DNA of 64,000 nucleotides, taken from an uncultured bacterium. Its GTDB lineage: Bacteria > Bacillota > Clostridia > Oscillospirales > Oscillospiraceae. Positions 7,397 to 15,603 of the stretch are shown in pieces. The position numbers and the translations under genes are program-made. The stretch spans positions 1 to 64,000 of the forward strand of contig CATKXO010000012.1 in the NCBI GenBank assembly GCA_949840775.1, given 5' to 3'. The notes below the pieces were generated by a model. That model was given only the letters and a program-made list of their open reading frames with translations, did not search any database and was not told the origin of the DNA. The stretch's first letter is position 1, and each line of letters starts with the position of its first letter.

Positions 7397-8350
7397 ATGT
7401 CTATGCCTTCCTTTCCATCCGGCGGGGCGGACATGACTCGGGATGAAGCTCTGACCATGATTGTCGCATCTATCGCTATGGAAGAGCTCGCCCTGAGCCA
7501 TATCCTCAACGCCGAGGGCGAGAAATTACAATACGTCCTTGGAACTCTGCCCGGCACAACCTCTCAGGATGTGCTGGCAGTCAACAAAAGCGTCACCGCC
7601 CTTGTGGAGGTGGTGACCCAGAACCAGATGCTGCTGAAAAACAAGCTGGATCACGTACTGGAGCTTTTACCTTCTCCTTCGCTGGGGGAAGACCCGGATT
7701 CGGAGTTTATTGAAACGCCCGGTCCGACTCCTACCCCCACTCCAACACCAACCCCCACACCTACGCCGACTCCGACGCCTACGCCAACCCCAATTCCCCA
7801 CCCCGGCCATCCTCCCTATCCCCCCCAGGGCTGGCAGTACCCCGGCATCTCCCCGTACCCTCCCCAATATCCGGGGACCTATCCCCGACCCGCTCCGCCG
7901 CCCTATCAGGTGCTCCCCTATCAGAAAAGCGCGCTCCGGCTTACAGGCCAGCGGGAGGGAATCCTGTGGAATCCGGACTGCCGCCTGCCCTGGAGGCTGC
8001 GCAGACACACCGGGAATGGCATCTGCTGGGACGGACGCACTCCCACTCGAGTCCAGCTGAATCCGGGAAAGACCTATGTGGTCCAATACACATTGCACGT
8101 CTGTGTTATGCGTCCGGTCGAGGGGACGGGAACGATTTGCCTCAGGCAGTCCCCCTGCGGCGCGTTTACCGACGCGCCTCCCCTGTGTTTTTCCATGGAA
8201 CGCCTGGCTCACGGCCCCCAAGCCCTGCACCACGTTGCTGTACTGCATCCCCGCATGAGCGGAGGGTGCGCGCCGGAGCTGTCCCTGGTGTTGAACGCCC
8301 AAACACCCCTTTGCGTGGAACGGGCGACAATGGATGTAATGGAGCTTTAG
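7397..8350 (+). CDS. Spore-surface paralogue with Pro-Thr stalk replacing collagen
   Basis: 317-residue protein. The start MSMPSFPSGGADM aligns with the starts of the two collagen-like neighbours and has GTGGAG about 10 bases upstream. Residues 1-95 are the same helical domain (ASIAMEELALSHILNAEGEKLQYVLGT). Instead of Gly-X-Y repeats there is a Thr-Pro repeat of about 25 residues and then a Pro/Tyr-rich linker (PPYPPQGWQYPGISPYPPQY). The C-terminal 140 residues are a different domain, rich in Cys, Arg and His, with strands such as NPGKTYVVQYTLHVCVMRP. The N-terminal domain is therefore probably the anchoring module and the stalk and head are exchangeable. Transcribed divergently from the collagen-like genes. 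Confidence 0.78.
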   Translation: MSMPSFPSGGADMTRDEALTMIVASIAMEELALSHILNAEGEKLQYVLGTLPGTTSQDVLAVNKSVTALVEVVTQNQMLLKNKLDHVLELLPSPSLGEDPDSEFIETPGPTPTPTPTPTPTPTPTPTPTPTPIPHPGHPPYPPQGWQYPGISPYPPQYPGTYPRPAPPPYQVLPYQKSALRLTGQREGILWNPDCRLPWRLRRHTGNGICWDGRTPTRVQLNPGKTYVVQYTLHVCVMRPVEGTGTICLRQSPCGAFTDAPPLCFSMERLAHGPQALHHVAVLHPRMSGGCAPELSLVLNAQTPLCVERATMDVMEL

Positions 8351-8356
8351 CCAAAA

Positions 8357-8390
8357 ACCTGAAAGCCTTGATCCGTCAAGGCTTTCAGGT
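8357..8390 (+). terminator. Hairpin terminator after the Pro-Thr repeat gene
   Basis: Perfect 15-bp inverted repeat ACCTGAAAGCCTTGA / TCAAGGCTTTCAGGT with a 4-base loop, 6 bases after the stop. The downstream side is A-rich rather than T-rich, so termination may be partial. Confidence 0.6.
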
Positions 8391-8432
8391 GAAAAATACC
8401 CCCTGTTTGGGCGCTTGAGAGGAGAGCTGAAC

Positions 8433-8720
8433 ATGGAAATGACCATCAATGCGGATACGCTGATGCTGCTGGCGGAAGTTCTGTCCGCACTGGGCGTAAT
8501 TGGGGGTGTGATCCTCTGGTGTTTCAAGTTTGTTCAACGGAGCCGGCATCAGGCGGAGGAGCTGAAAGCAATCCGCAGGGAGCAGACCCTGATCTGCTAT
8601 GGACTGCTGGCCTGCCTGAAGGGGTTGAAGGAACAGGGCTGCAACGGACCGGTCACCGAAGCCATGGACAGGATGGAGCAGCACCTCAATCAGGCCGCGC
8701 ACGATGAAGAACATGAATGA
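8433..8720 (+). CDS. Small single-helix membrane protein, phage-like
   Basis: 95-residue protein starting at the ATG preceded by GAGAGGAGAGCTGAAC; an in-frame TTG 18 bases earlier is less likely. One membrane helix near the N-terminus (VLSALGVIGGVILWCFKFVQ) is followed by a basic and then helical cytoplasmic part (AEELKAIRREQTLICYGLLACLKGLKEQG). This resembles small phage lysis-module or holin-accessory proteins that sit beside a holin. It overlaps or abuts the next gene, a holin-like protein. No other phage gene is nearby, so the pair may be a domesticated remnant. Exact family not recognised. Confidence 0.6.
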   Translation: MEMTINADTLMLLAEVLSALGVIGGVILWCFKFVQRSRHQAEELKAIRREQTLICYGLLACLKGLKEQGCNGPVTEAMDRMEQHLNQAAHDEEHE

Positions 8721-8739
8721 CAGAAAGGAACTGTGGAAT

Positions 8740-9030
8740 ATGGGTAAAATTGACTGGAAACGCAAGCTGAGCTCCCGCAAGCTGTGGGCAGCGGCGGCAG
8801 GTATCGTCACCGGACTGGCCATGGTCTTCGGGCTGGACGAGGGTACCATCAGCTCTGTGGCCGGCGCTGTGGTGTCTTTGGCCTCAGTTGTAACCTACAT
8901 CATGACCGAGGGCAGGGTGGATGCGGAGAGCGCAAAAAAAGCGGTTGATGTTTTCGGCAGTCACAGCCCGTGTCAAAAATCTGACGATCCTGCTTCAAGT
9001 CAAGCGGAAGGTGATTATGAGCAGACGTGA
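8740..9030 (+). CDS. Holin-like small membrane protein
   Basis: 96-residue protein. The pattern MGKIDWKRKLSSRKLWAAAA followed by two hydrophobic stretches (GIVTGLAMVFGL and ISSVAGAVVSLASVVTYIM) and a charged tail with EGRVDAESAKKAVD is typical of small holins in Clostridial phages. I choose the ATG at 8740, with AAAGGAA upstream, because holins of this type start MGKIDWK; an earlier ATG at 8704 would overlap the preceding gene by 17 bases. In a phage it would permeabilise the membrane for endolysin export. Here there is no endolysin beside it, and a spore-related lysis or export role is only a guess. Confidence 0.7.
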   Translation: MGKIDWKRKLSSRKLWAAAAGIVTGLAMVFGLDEGTISSVAGAVVSLASVVTYIMTEGRVDAESAKKAVDVFGSHSPCQKSDDPASSQAEGDYEQT

Positions 9031-9093
9031 AATCAGCGGGGGTATTTAGGACGCTCCCCAAAATATCCTTGCCCGTTCAATTTGCTCCTAAGT

Positions 9094-9128
9094 AGGGCCA
9101 GCGCCGCATAAAGTACGGCACTGGCCCT
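9094..9128. terminator. Terminator between convergent genes
   Basis: 13-bp stem AGGGCCAGCGCCG / CGGCACTGGCCCT (one mismatch) with a 9-base loop, followed by ATTTGCTTTCC. It lies between the holin-like gene and the convergent SLH-protein gene. Confidence 0.75.
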
Positions 9129-9223
9129 ATTTGCTTTCCCTAATCCGGCACAATGGCATGGACCGCTTCAAGCAGGTCAACCACGGCGGTGCGATTTGAT
9201 TTTAATGCTGATGTCAAACTTGG

Positions 9224-11071
9224 TCACCTTGGTTCCGCCACAATGATGCGGATACGATTGCCGGCAGGATAGTTCAGGTTGTCATACCAGCCGGTGAGCG
9301 CATAGTCCCCGCTGTTAATCTGAGACAGGTCAGTCAGGTAGTAGCCCTGGCCGCCGGACCTGTCCCGAAGCAGGACCTGCACATTTTCGGCGATTTTATA
9401 CTCCCTGCCGCCTCCCATGGCGCTGAGGGAGGACAGGCTGTCCAGGTTGACTGAAACCAGCTGGCGCATACTGTTCAGGCTGCCCTTCTCATACACCAGC
9501 ATGACCCCACCGGTTTTAACGGCGTATTTTGCCCCGCCGCTGATCGTTTTGGCCTGGCCGTCCTGGATATAGGTGTAGTTGACGGAGATATTCATTTCGC
9601 TGGAGTGATCCTCAATTCCGCTGACGTAGACGTAGGGCTGGGTATCACCGGTGACGTTTTGCAGCACCATTCGGTCAATCTCCCCGGCGGCGTTCAGGGT
9701 ATAATACCGAACGTTATCCCCAGACAGCTTGACCCCCGCCAGCCGGGAGGGGTAAATTCTGGCATAGCCGCCGTTGTCATCCGTGTCCAAAATCTGCACC
9801 CCGGCGGCAAATTTGTAGTTGCCAAGGCTGTCTCCGTCCTTGCTTACCGTCCCCTCCAGCCGCTTGGCGGACAGGCTTCGTACATTTGTCCCGGACTGAG
9901 TGGTGGAGACAGTGACCAGCTTCCCGGCGGACAGGGCCGTCCCGCCATGGTAGAAGGTGCGTATCACCCCGTCGGTACAGGCGACTTGGGTGGTCACCTG
10001 GGCCGTGGCGGTGGACGAGCTGGTGGTGGACGCAGTGGAGGCGGCCTTGGCGCTGGACACCACGGAGCCGTAGTAGATGGCCTCGTTTTCCTGGGCGCCG
10101 ATGGCCTGGATCGCCTCGCCGTTCATGCCCAGCAGAAGGGTGACCATGTCCCCCTCTTGAAAACTGCCCTGGCTGGAGAGCTGCCAGGCGGCCTCAGAGG
10201 TCCCCAGCTGATAGCTCACTCCGGCCACGGTGGCCGCAGTGGGGGCGGCGGCGCTGGGGGACAGTCCGGTGAGGGTGCCCGTTACCCGGTTGTGGTAGAC
10301 CCATACCGCGGACATATTGGCGTTGTAGTAATAGACATCGTACTTCTGAACCGAGGTCAGGGAGGAGACCGCCCCGTTATAGTAAACAGTGCCGGGGGTA
10401 AAGGGAAGGGACAGAGAAGCGCTGTCCGCCACATAGGGCCCCTTGGTGCCGGCAGTCACCAGAGCGGAGTAGTCCACCTGGCCGTTGGTGACGGAGTAGC
10501 CCAAGGTGGTTCCGTACACGCTTCCGGAGCCGGTTTCGGCGGTGAGCAGGTTGTAGAACAGATTTACGCAGTCCTGCCGGGTCAATTTGGTCCCCTGTTT
10601 TGCGGACACATCATCCAGCAGGCCAAGAGAATTTGCCTTAGACAGCTGGGCGGCAGGGTAGGCCCCTTTCAGGGCACTGGAGTCATAGCCCAGCACCTTC
10701 AGCAGGGCGGCGCAGCCCTCCTCCAGGGTGACGGACTGGTCGGGACGGAAGGAGCCGTCCACATAGCCGGTCATCCAGCCCTGCTCGATGGCAATGCGGA
10801 CGTAGCCGCTGGCCCAGTGGTCCCCCTTCAGGTCCCTGAACAGGGAGCTGCCGTAGCCCTCCGCCGCGTCCTTGTAGGGGGAGGCGGCCGTCAGCATCTG
10901 GGCGAACTGAGCCCGCGTGACCGGGCTGGTCAGGCTGTCACTGCCGGTAATGATGCCCAGGGCCTGCACCGCCTCCTGTTTGGCGCTGGAACCGGTAGCT
11001 CCTGCCCCGGTACACATCAGGGAAAAAGCGAGACAGAAGGTGAGAATCGCTGATACAATACGTTTTTTCAT
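9224..11071 (-). CDS. SLH-domain secreted protein
   Basis: 615-residue exported protein. The ATG at 11071 (MKKRIVSAILTFCLAFSLMC) has AGAAGGAGT 8 bases upstream; an upstream in-frame TTG is too close to the ribosome site. A signal peptide is followed by about three S-layer homology repeats within residues 35-190 (VTRAQFAQML, FRDLKGDHWASGYVRIAIEQGWMTGYVDGSFRPDQS, LTRQDCVNLFYNLL), which bind pyruvylated secondary cell-wall polymer. The remaining 420 residues are beta-rich with Ser/Thr-rich linkers and no recognised enzyme motif. It probably anchors at the cell wall as a surface or S-layer-associated protein. It lies directly downstream of the MacAB-type exporter on the same strand, 17 bases after the permease stop, so it may belong to the same transcript. 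Confidence 0.85.
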   Translation of the reverse strand: MKKRIVSAILTFCLAFSLMCTGAGATGSSAKQEAVQALGIITGSDSLTSPVTRAQFAQMLTAASPYKDAAEGYGSSLFRDLKGDHWASGYVRIAIEQGWMTGYVDGSFRPDQSVTLEEGCAALLKVLGYDSSALKGAYPAAQLSKANSLGLLDDVSAKQGTKLTRQDCVNLFYNLLTAETGSGSVYGTTLGYSVTNGQVDYSALVTAGTKGPYVADSASLSLPFTPGTVYYNGAVSSLTSVQKYDVYYYNANMSAVWVYHNRVTGTLTGLSPSAAAPTAATVAGVSYQLGTSEAAWQLSSQGSFQEGDMVTLLLGMNGEAIQAIGAQENEAIYYGSVVSSAKAASTASTTSSSTATAQVTTQVACTDGVIRTFYHGGTALSAGKLVTVSTTQSGTNVRSLSAKRLEGTVSKDGDSLGNYKFAAGVQILDTDDNGGYARIYPSRLAGVKLSGDNVRYYTLNAAGEIDRMVLQNVTGDTQPYVYVSGIEDHSSEMNISVNYTYIQDGQAKTISGGAKYAVKTGGVMLVYEKGSLNSMRQLVSVNLDSLSSLSAMGGGREYKIAENVQVLLRDRSGGQGYYLTDLSQINSGDYALTGWYDNLNYPAGNRIRIIVAEPR

Positions 11072-11088
11072 CGTCAAAACTCCTTCTA

Positions 11089-12279
11089 TTAGTCGTAATG
11101 CAGCGCGTCAATGGGATTCAACCTTGCCGCTTTTTTAGCGGGGAGGTAGCCGAAGAGTACCCCGATCCCCGCCGAAATGCCGAAGGCCATCACAACGGCG
11201 AACAGGGTGGGGGCCACAGTGAGGGCCTCCCCCATCAACTGGGCCACCACCGCAGTGGCCGCCGCCGACAGGAGGTAGCCCAGGGCGATGCCGATGAGCC
11301 CACCCAGGGCGCTGGTGACCGCCGCCTCAATGACAAACTGCTCCATGATGGTCCGCTCCTTGGCCCCCAGCGACTTGCGCACACCAATCTCTCTTGTGCG
11401 CTCGGTGACGGACACCAGCATGATATTCATAATCCCGATGCCCCCCACCACCAGGGAGATGGCGGCGATGCCCGCCAGCACCCCCACCAGAATGTTAATC
11501 ATCCCGGTCATGGTGTCCACCAGTTCCGACATGGTGATGATGGTGAAGTAGTCGTCGCTGCCGAAGAACCGGGTCAGCGCCTGCTCCAGCACAGCCTTGC
11601 TCTGGTCGATGCGGTCCTCGTCCGTCATAGTGACCACATAGCTGGATACCCGGCTGCCCCCCAATCGGGCGGCGGTGGAGTAGGGGAGATAGAGGCAGTC
11701 GTCGCTGCCCCCCTCGCTCATGGAGTCCTCCCGCTGGTCCAGCACGCCCACAACGGTCAGGGCCTGGCCCCCCACCCGCAGGGTCTGGCCCAGGGCGTTT
11801 CCGCCGAACCAGGCCTGATTCACATAGGCCCCCACCACGCACACCTTGGAGCGGGTGGCGATGTCGCTGTATTGCAGTCCCCGGCCCTGGGAAATGGTAT
11901 AGCTGTAAATGGCGTTGTAGTCCTCGCTTACCCCGGAGACCGAGGTGGAGGTGGTCTCTGTCCCGATCTTCACCCCGCCCATCATGGACACGGTGGGGGA
12001 GCACAGCTCCAGCTCGCCGGGGTGCTCCGCCACGATGGCATACATATCCTCCACCTCCATGGTCCGGGTGGCCCCCCTGGACTGGACGGAGACGGTGAGG
12101 GTATTGGTGCCCATGCTGGAGAAGCTGTCAGCGATGTAGTGCTCCAAACCGCTGCCCAGGCCCACGATGACGATGACCGCCGCCACGCCGATGATGATGC
12201 CCAGCATGGTCAGCAGAGTGCGCACCTTGCTGGAGACGATATTTTTCAGGGCCAGGGAGAGGGATTCGGCAATTCTCAC
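11089..12279 (-). CDS. MacB-type ABC transporter permease
   Basis: 396-residue permease. It starts at the GTG at 12279, which overlaps the ATPase stop by 4 bases (GTGA) and has a GAGAGGGGGCGGGG ribosome site; the longer open frame upstream is an artefact. The N-terminal helix lies at about residues 17-40 (SSKVRTLLTMLGIIIGVAAVIVIVG), followed by a MacB-PCD periplasmic-type domain, and then three C-terminal helices of the FtsX fold with the characteristic VVGGIGIMNIMLVSVTERTREIG and KSLGAKERTI. Works with the ATPase and the HlyD-like adaptor. Known relatives export peptides, antibiotics or lipoproteins, or act in bacitracin-type stress responses. Substrate unknown; the adjacent two-component system suggests induction by an envelope signal. 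Confidence 0.93.
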   Translation of the reverse strand: MRIAESLSLALKNIVSSKVRTLLTMLGIIIGVAAVIVIVGLGSGLEHYIADSFSSMGTNTLTVSVQSRGATRTMEVEDMYAIVAEHPGELELCSPTVSMMGGVKIGTETTSTSVSGVSEDYNAIYSYTISQGRGLQYSDIATRSKVCVVGAYVNQAWFGGNALGQTLRVGGQALTVVGVLDQREDSMSEGGSDDCLYLPYSTAARLGGSRVSSYVVTMTDEDRIDQSKAVLEQALTRFFGSDDYFTIITMSELVDTMTGMINILVGVLAGIAAISLVVGGIGIMNIMLVSVTERTREIGVRKSLGAKERTIMEQFVIEAAVTSALGGLIGIALGYLLSAAATAVVAQLMGEALTVAPTLFAVVMAFGISAGIGVLFGYLPAKKAARLNPIDALHYD

Positions 12280-13019
12280 GTGTCCCCGCCCCCTCTCAAA
12301 CCGGCGGCTCGGGGCGTGACTACCGCCTCCGGTGCGCCGGCGGGGCCGTCGTACACCACCCGGCCGTCCTCCAGGCGGATGATCCGCTGGGCCTGGACGG
12401 CGATGGAGTTGTCGTGGGTGATGAGGACCACCGTGTGCCCCTGGCTGTGGAGGTCCTGGAGCATCCCCAGCACCTCCCGGCCGGTGCGGGAGTCCAATGC
12501 GCCGGTGGGCTCGTCGGCCAGGATTACCGAGGGCCTGCCCACCAGGGCCCGGGCGATGGACACCCGCTGCTGCTGGCCCCCGGACAGCTCCATGGGCCTG
12601 TGCCGCCACTTGTCCCCCAGGCCCACCTGCTCCAGGGCGGCGTGGGCCCGCTCCCGGCGCTCCGTCCGGGAGACGCCGGCGTACATCAGGGGGACCTCCA
12701 CATTTTCCAGCAGATTCAGCTTGGGCAGCAGGTTATACTGCTGGAAGATGAAGCCCAGCAGCTCGTTTCGGACCTCGGCCAGCTGGTTTTTGTTCATTCG
12801 GCCCACGTCCTGGCCGTCCAGGAGGTAGGTCCCCTCCGAGGGCACGTCCAGACAGCCGATGATGTTCATGCAGGTGGACTTGCCCGACCCAGAGGAGCCC
12901 ACGATGGCGGTAAATTCGCCCTTCGCAATTTCAAAGGAGATATGATCTGCGGCTGTAACGGTACTGTCCCCCATATGGTAATACTTGCACACGTCCTGAA
13001 AGGTAATCAGAGCCCCCAT
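12276..13019 (-). CDS. MacB-type ABC transporter ATP-binding protein
   Basis: 247-residue LolD/MacB-class ATPase. The start MGALITFQDVCKYY lies one base after the adaptor stop and uses GGGAGGG inside the end of that gene. Walker A is GSSGSGKST, the Q-loop FQQYNLLP, the signature LSGGQQQR, Walker B VILADEPTG and the switch histidine in LITHDN. This complete set indicates an active ATPase. It powers the permease encoded next, with which it overlaps by 4 bases, so the three exporter genes form a tightly coupled operon read leftwards from 14739. Confidence 0.96.
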   Translation of the reverse strand: MGALITFQDVCKYYHMGDSTVTAADHISFEIAKGEFTAIVGSSGSGKSTCMNIIGCLDVPSEGTYLLDGQDVGRMNKNQLAEVRNELLGFIFQQYNLLPKLNLLENVEVPLMYAGVSRTERRERAHAALEQVGLGDKWRHRPMELSGGQQQRVSIARALVGRPSVILADEPTGALDSRTGREVLGMLQDLHSQGHTVVLITHDNSIAVQAQRIIRLEDGRVVYDGPAGAPEAVVTPRAAGLRGGGDT

Positions 13020-13020
13020 A

Positions 13021-14739
13021 TCAGAACCCTCCCGGCCTGCCGCCCATGCCGCCGCTGGGGCCGCCTGACGGCATCCCGCCTCCGCCGGGCATTCCAACGT
13101 CCATGCCGCCCGGCATCATCATGTCAAAGCCGGCGGAGCCGGTGGTGGGGATATAGGCCACCGTGTCCCCCTCCTGGAGGCCGGAGACGATCTCAATGTA
13201 ATTGCTGTCGCTCGCCCCAATTTCCACCGGGACGGAGTAATATGTCTCCCCGTCTCCGGTGTTTTCCTGGGGCGTACCGTTGGCGGCGCTGGGAGAATCC
13301 GCAGTGACAAGGACGGTGTTCCCCCGGTTCAGGGCTGCCGAGGGGATGGCCAGCACATTGCCGGCACTCTGAAGGGTGATGACGGCGTCCACATTCATGC
13401 CAGGGAGCAGGCCCTCCGTCTCGTCGATGCGGACAGTGACCGGATAGGTGGCGGTTCCCCCGGAAGAGGTCCCCGCCACGCTCACCTTGGTGACCACGCC
13501 GGTGTAGGTTTTGCCCTCCACCGCGTCTGCGGTGACGCTCACCTCCTGGCCCGCCTCTATGTGGGAGATGTCCAGCTCATCCACGCTGAGGGTCATGGTG
13601 AGATAGCTCAAATCGTAGATGGAGCACAGTACCTTGCCCGCCTCGCTGGTCTCGCCGGCCTTGTAGTTCTTGTCAATCACCGTTCCCCGGATGGGGGAGG
13701 TGATGGTGTAGTTGTCCAGCTGGTCGTACCGGCTCTCCAGAGACAATTCCGCATTGCGTAAGGAGTCGGCGGCGCTCTGGAGGCTGTCGTCCACACTGCC
13801 GCTGGTCAGGGTGAGGATGACGCCTCCCTTGTTCACCCAGCTTCCCTCCTGCACCTGGACGGCAGTCACCTCTCCAGCCACCTCTGCCACGATATTCTGC
13901 TCTGCAGCGTATTCGAAAGCGGCGCTCCCGGCGCTGGCACAGCCGTCAACCGTGGCGGAACCGGTCTGATTTGTGGATAGCGCCCCTGGATTGGAGACCG
14001 CAACGGTCACATAGCGGACGATCATGTTGCCCTCCAGCACAGTGTCCGCTTGATTGATTTTGGAGACGGTCCCCTCCAGTGTCTCAAAGGTGCTCTCCAG
14101 GGTGAGGTTGGCACTCTGGCCCACATGGAAGCCCGCCGCCTCGTCGGAGAGGAAGGGGACCTCCAGGGTCATGGTATCTGAGTTGCGCAGGGTGGCGACC
14201 AGCTGCCCGGCAGTTACCTCGTCTCCCACCTCCACCTCCAGGGACAGGACCCGCCCCGCTTTAGGGGCGGTGACGGACAGCTTTTCCAGGTCCTTTAGCC
14301 GGCTGTTATAGCTGCGCTGGGCCTGGTTCAGGGAGATCTGCGCCTGCTCCAGGGTGCTGGACAGGTCGGAGGTATCGATGGTATACAGCACCGTCCCCTC
14401 CTCCACCTGATCCCCCTCCTCAAAGCCGGCGGTGAGGATGTTCCCCTCCACCAAAGAGGTGACCGAGTAGGAGTTGGCCGCCTCCAGAGACCCGCTGCCG
14501 GTAATCTGGGCGGTGATATCCCGGCGCTCCACTGAGGTGGTGGTGTAAGTCAGGCTGGCCGCGGAGGAGGGCTGTCCGCCCCCCAGAAAACGCAGGGCGA
14601 AAGCGATCACCAGAGCACAGGCCAAAACCGGGAGAACCACTTTCTTTCGGAGCAGTTTTGTTGGAAAATTGCCGCTTTTTGTCCCGGATTCTGCTTTCTC
14701 CCGGGCCGGGTCCGCTTCTTTCAATATGGGGAGCTTCAT
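13021..14739 (-). CDS. MacA/HlyD-type periplasmic adaptor of the ABC exporter
   Basis: 572-residue membrane-fusion protein. The start MKLPILKEADP has GGAAAGGA upstream. One membrane helix at about residues 36-52 (VVLPVLACALVIAFALRFL) is followed by biotinyl-lipoyl-like half motifs (VEEGTVLYTID and VTAGQLVATL), a coiled-coil hairpin (LEQAQISLNQAQRSYNSRLKDLEKL), a second such unit, and beta-barrel parts. The C-terminus is a Gly/Met/Pro-rich tail (DMMMPGGMDVGMPGGGGMP), seen in several Gram-positive MacA-like proteins and of unknown role. At 572 residues it is longer than E. coli MacA (about 370), with an apparently duplicated lipoyl/coiled-coil section. First gene of the exporter operon. Confidence 0.9.
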   Translation of the reverse strand: MKLPILKEADPAREKAESGTKSGNFPTKLLRKKVVLPVLACALVIAFALRFLGGGQPSSAASLTYTTTSVERRDITAQITGSGSLEAANSYSVTSLVEGNILTAGFEEGDQVEEGTVLYTIDTSDLSSTLEQAQISLNQAQRSYNSRLKDLEKLSVTAPKAGRVLSLEVEVGDEVTAGQLVATLRNSDTMTLEVPFLSDEAAGFHVGQSANLTLESTFETLEGTVSKINQADTVLEGNMIVRYVTVAVSNPGALSTNQTGSATVDGCASAGSAAFEYAAEQNIVAEVAGEVTAVQVQEGSWVNKGGVILTLTSGSVDDSLQSAADSLRNAELSLESRYDQLDNYTITSPIRGTVIDKNYKAGETSEAGKVLCSIYDLSYLTMTLSVDELDISHIEAGQEVSVTADAVEGKTYTGVVTKVSVAGTSSGGTATYPVTVRIDETEGLLPGMNVDAVITLQSAGNVLAIPSAALNRGNTVLVTADSPSAANGTPQENTGDGETYYSVPVEIGASDSNYIEIVSGLQEGDTVAYIPTTGSAGFDMMMPGGMDVGMPGGGGMPSGGPSGGMGGRPGGF

Positions 14740-14773
14740 AGCTGAGATCGTCCTTTCCACATGGAATGGAGCT

Positions 14774-14806
14774 ATTATAAAGGGCGAACTTAAAACCAAG
14801 TTAAAA
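14774..14806 (-). promoter_or_regulatory. Exporter promoter with phased direct repeats for an OmpR-family regulator
   Basis: Minus-strand -10 TATAAT (14779-14774), with no good -35 but two 11-bp direct repeats, TTTTAACTTGG and TTTTAAGTTCG (14806-14796 and 14795-14785), over the -35 position; a partial third, GTTTAAC, lies upstream. Such phased repeats are typical activator sites for winged-helix regulators like the one encoded at 14929. Confidence 0.6.
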
Positions 14807-14928
14807 GTTAAACGTCTTGTTCATCATTTTGCTCTTGATTTTTCAGCGTATATCTGTACAGTAGAGGACAGAAGCGCCGGCCCGCCGCGCATGGCGGGAT
14901 TTTCAGGGGAAGAAGGGGAGGGTACACT

Positions 14929-15603
14929 GTGCGGATTTTAGTTGCCGATGACGAACCGGAGATGACCATGGTACTGGAGGCCCTGCTCAAGCGGGAGCAT
15001 TACTCCGTGGATGTGGTCTGCGACGGGCAGGATGCGCTGGACTATGGGCTTGCGGAAAATTACGATTGCATTGTTCTGGACATCATGATGCCCAAGCTGG
15101 ACGGCATCCAGGCTTTGCGGGCCCTGCGGGCCAGGAATGTCGCCACGCCGGTGCTGCTGCTGACGGCCAAAAGCCAGGTGGAGGACCGGGTGGCCGGGTT
15201 GGACAGCGGGGCGGACGACTATCTGCCCAAGCCCTTTGACAACCGGGAATTTGTTGCCAGGGTCCGGGCGCTGACCCGCAGGGGCGGTGAGTACACCCCC
15301 AAAGTTCTCTCTGTGGGAAACGTCACCCTGGACTGCTCCGCCTTTGAGCTGAAATGCGGTTCTTCCTGTGTTCGCCTGGGTAACCGGGAGTTCCAAATGC
15401 TGGAGCTGCTCATGCGGCAGGAGGGGCGGCTGATCTCCACAGAGCAGTTTATGGAGCACATCTGGGGCTATAACAGCGAGGCGGAAATCAATGTGGTCTG
15501 GGCCTATATCTCCTACCTGCGGCGAAAGCTGGAGGCAGTGGGGGCCAATGTCCGCATTGCCGCCCGCCGGGGCCAGGGGTATCTGCTGGAGGAAACGATA
15601 TGA
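14929..15603 (+). CDS. OmpR-family response regulator
   Basis: 224-residue DNA-binding response regulator starting at GTG, with AGAAGGGGAGGG upstream. Receiver domain at residues 1-118: acidic pair DDE near residue 7, phosphoacceptor Asp in IVLDIMMPKLDG (about residue 51), and Lys in LPKPFDN. Winged-helix effector at about 128-222: CVRLGNREFQMLELLMRQEG and NVVWAYISYLRRKLEAVG, with RRGQGYLL at the wing. It overlaps the kinase gene by 4 bases (ATGA) and is transcribed away from the exporter operon, whose promoter carries 11-bp phased repeats that it probably binds. Confidence 0.95.
   Translation: MRILVADDEPEMTMVLEALLKREHYSVDVVCDGQDALDYGLAENYDCIVLDIMMPKLDGIQALRALRARNVATPVLLLTAKSQVEDRVAGLDSGADDYLPKPFDNREFVARVRALTRRGGEYTPKVLSVGNVTLDCSAFELKCGSSCVRLGNREFQMLELLMRQEGRLISTEQFMEHIWGYNSEAEINVVWAYISYLRRKLEAVGANVRIAARRGQGYLLEETI

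Noticed and set aside
7724..7796. Direct repeats of CCNACN
   Set aside because: Codons of the Thr-Pro stalk, in frame.
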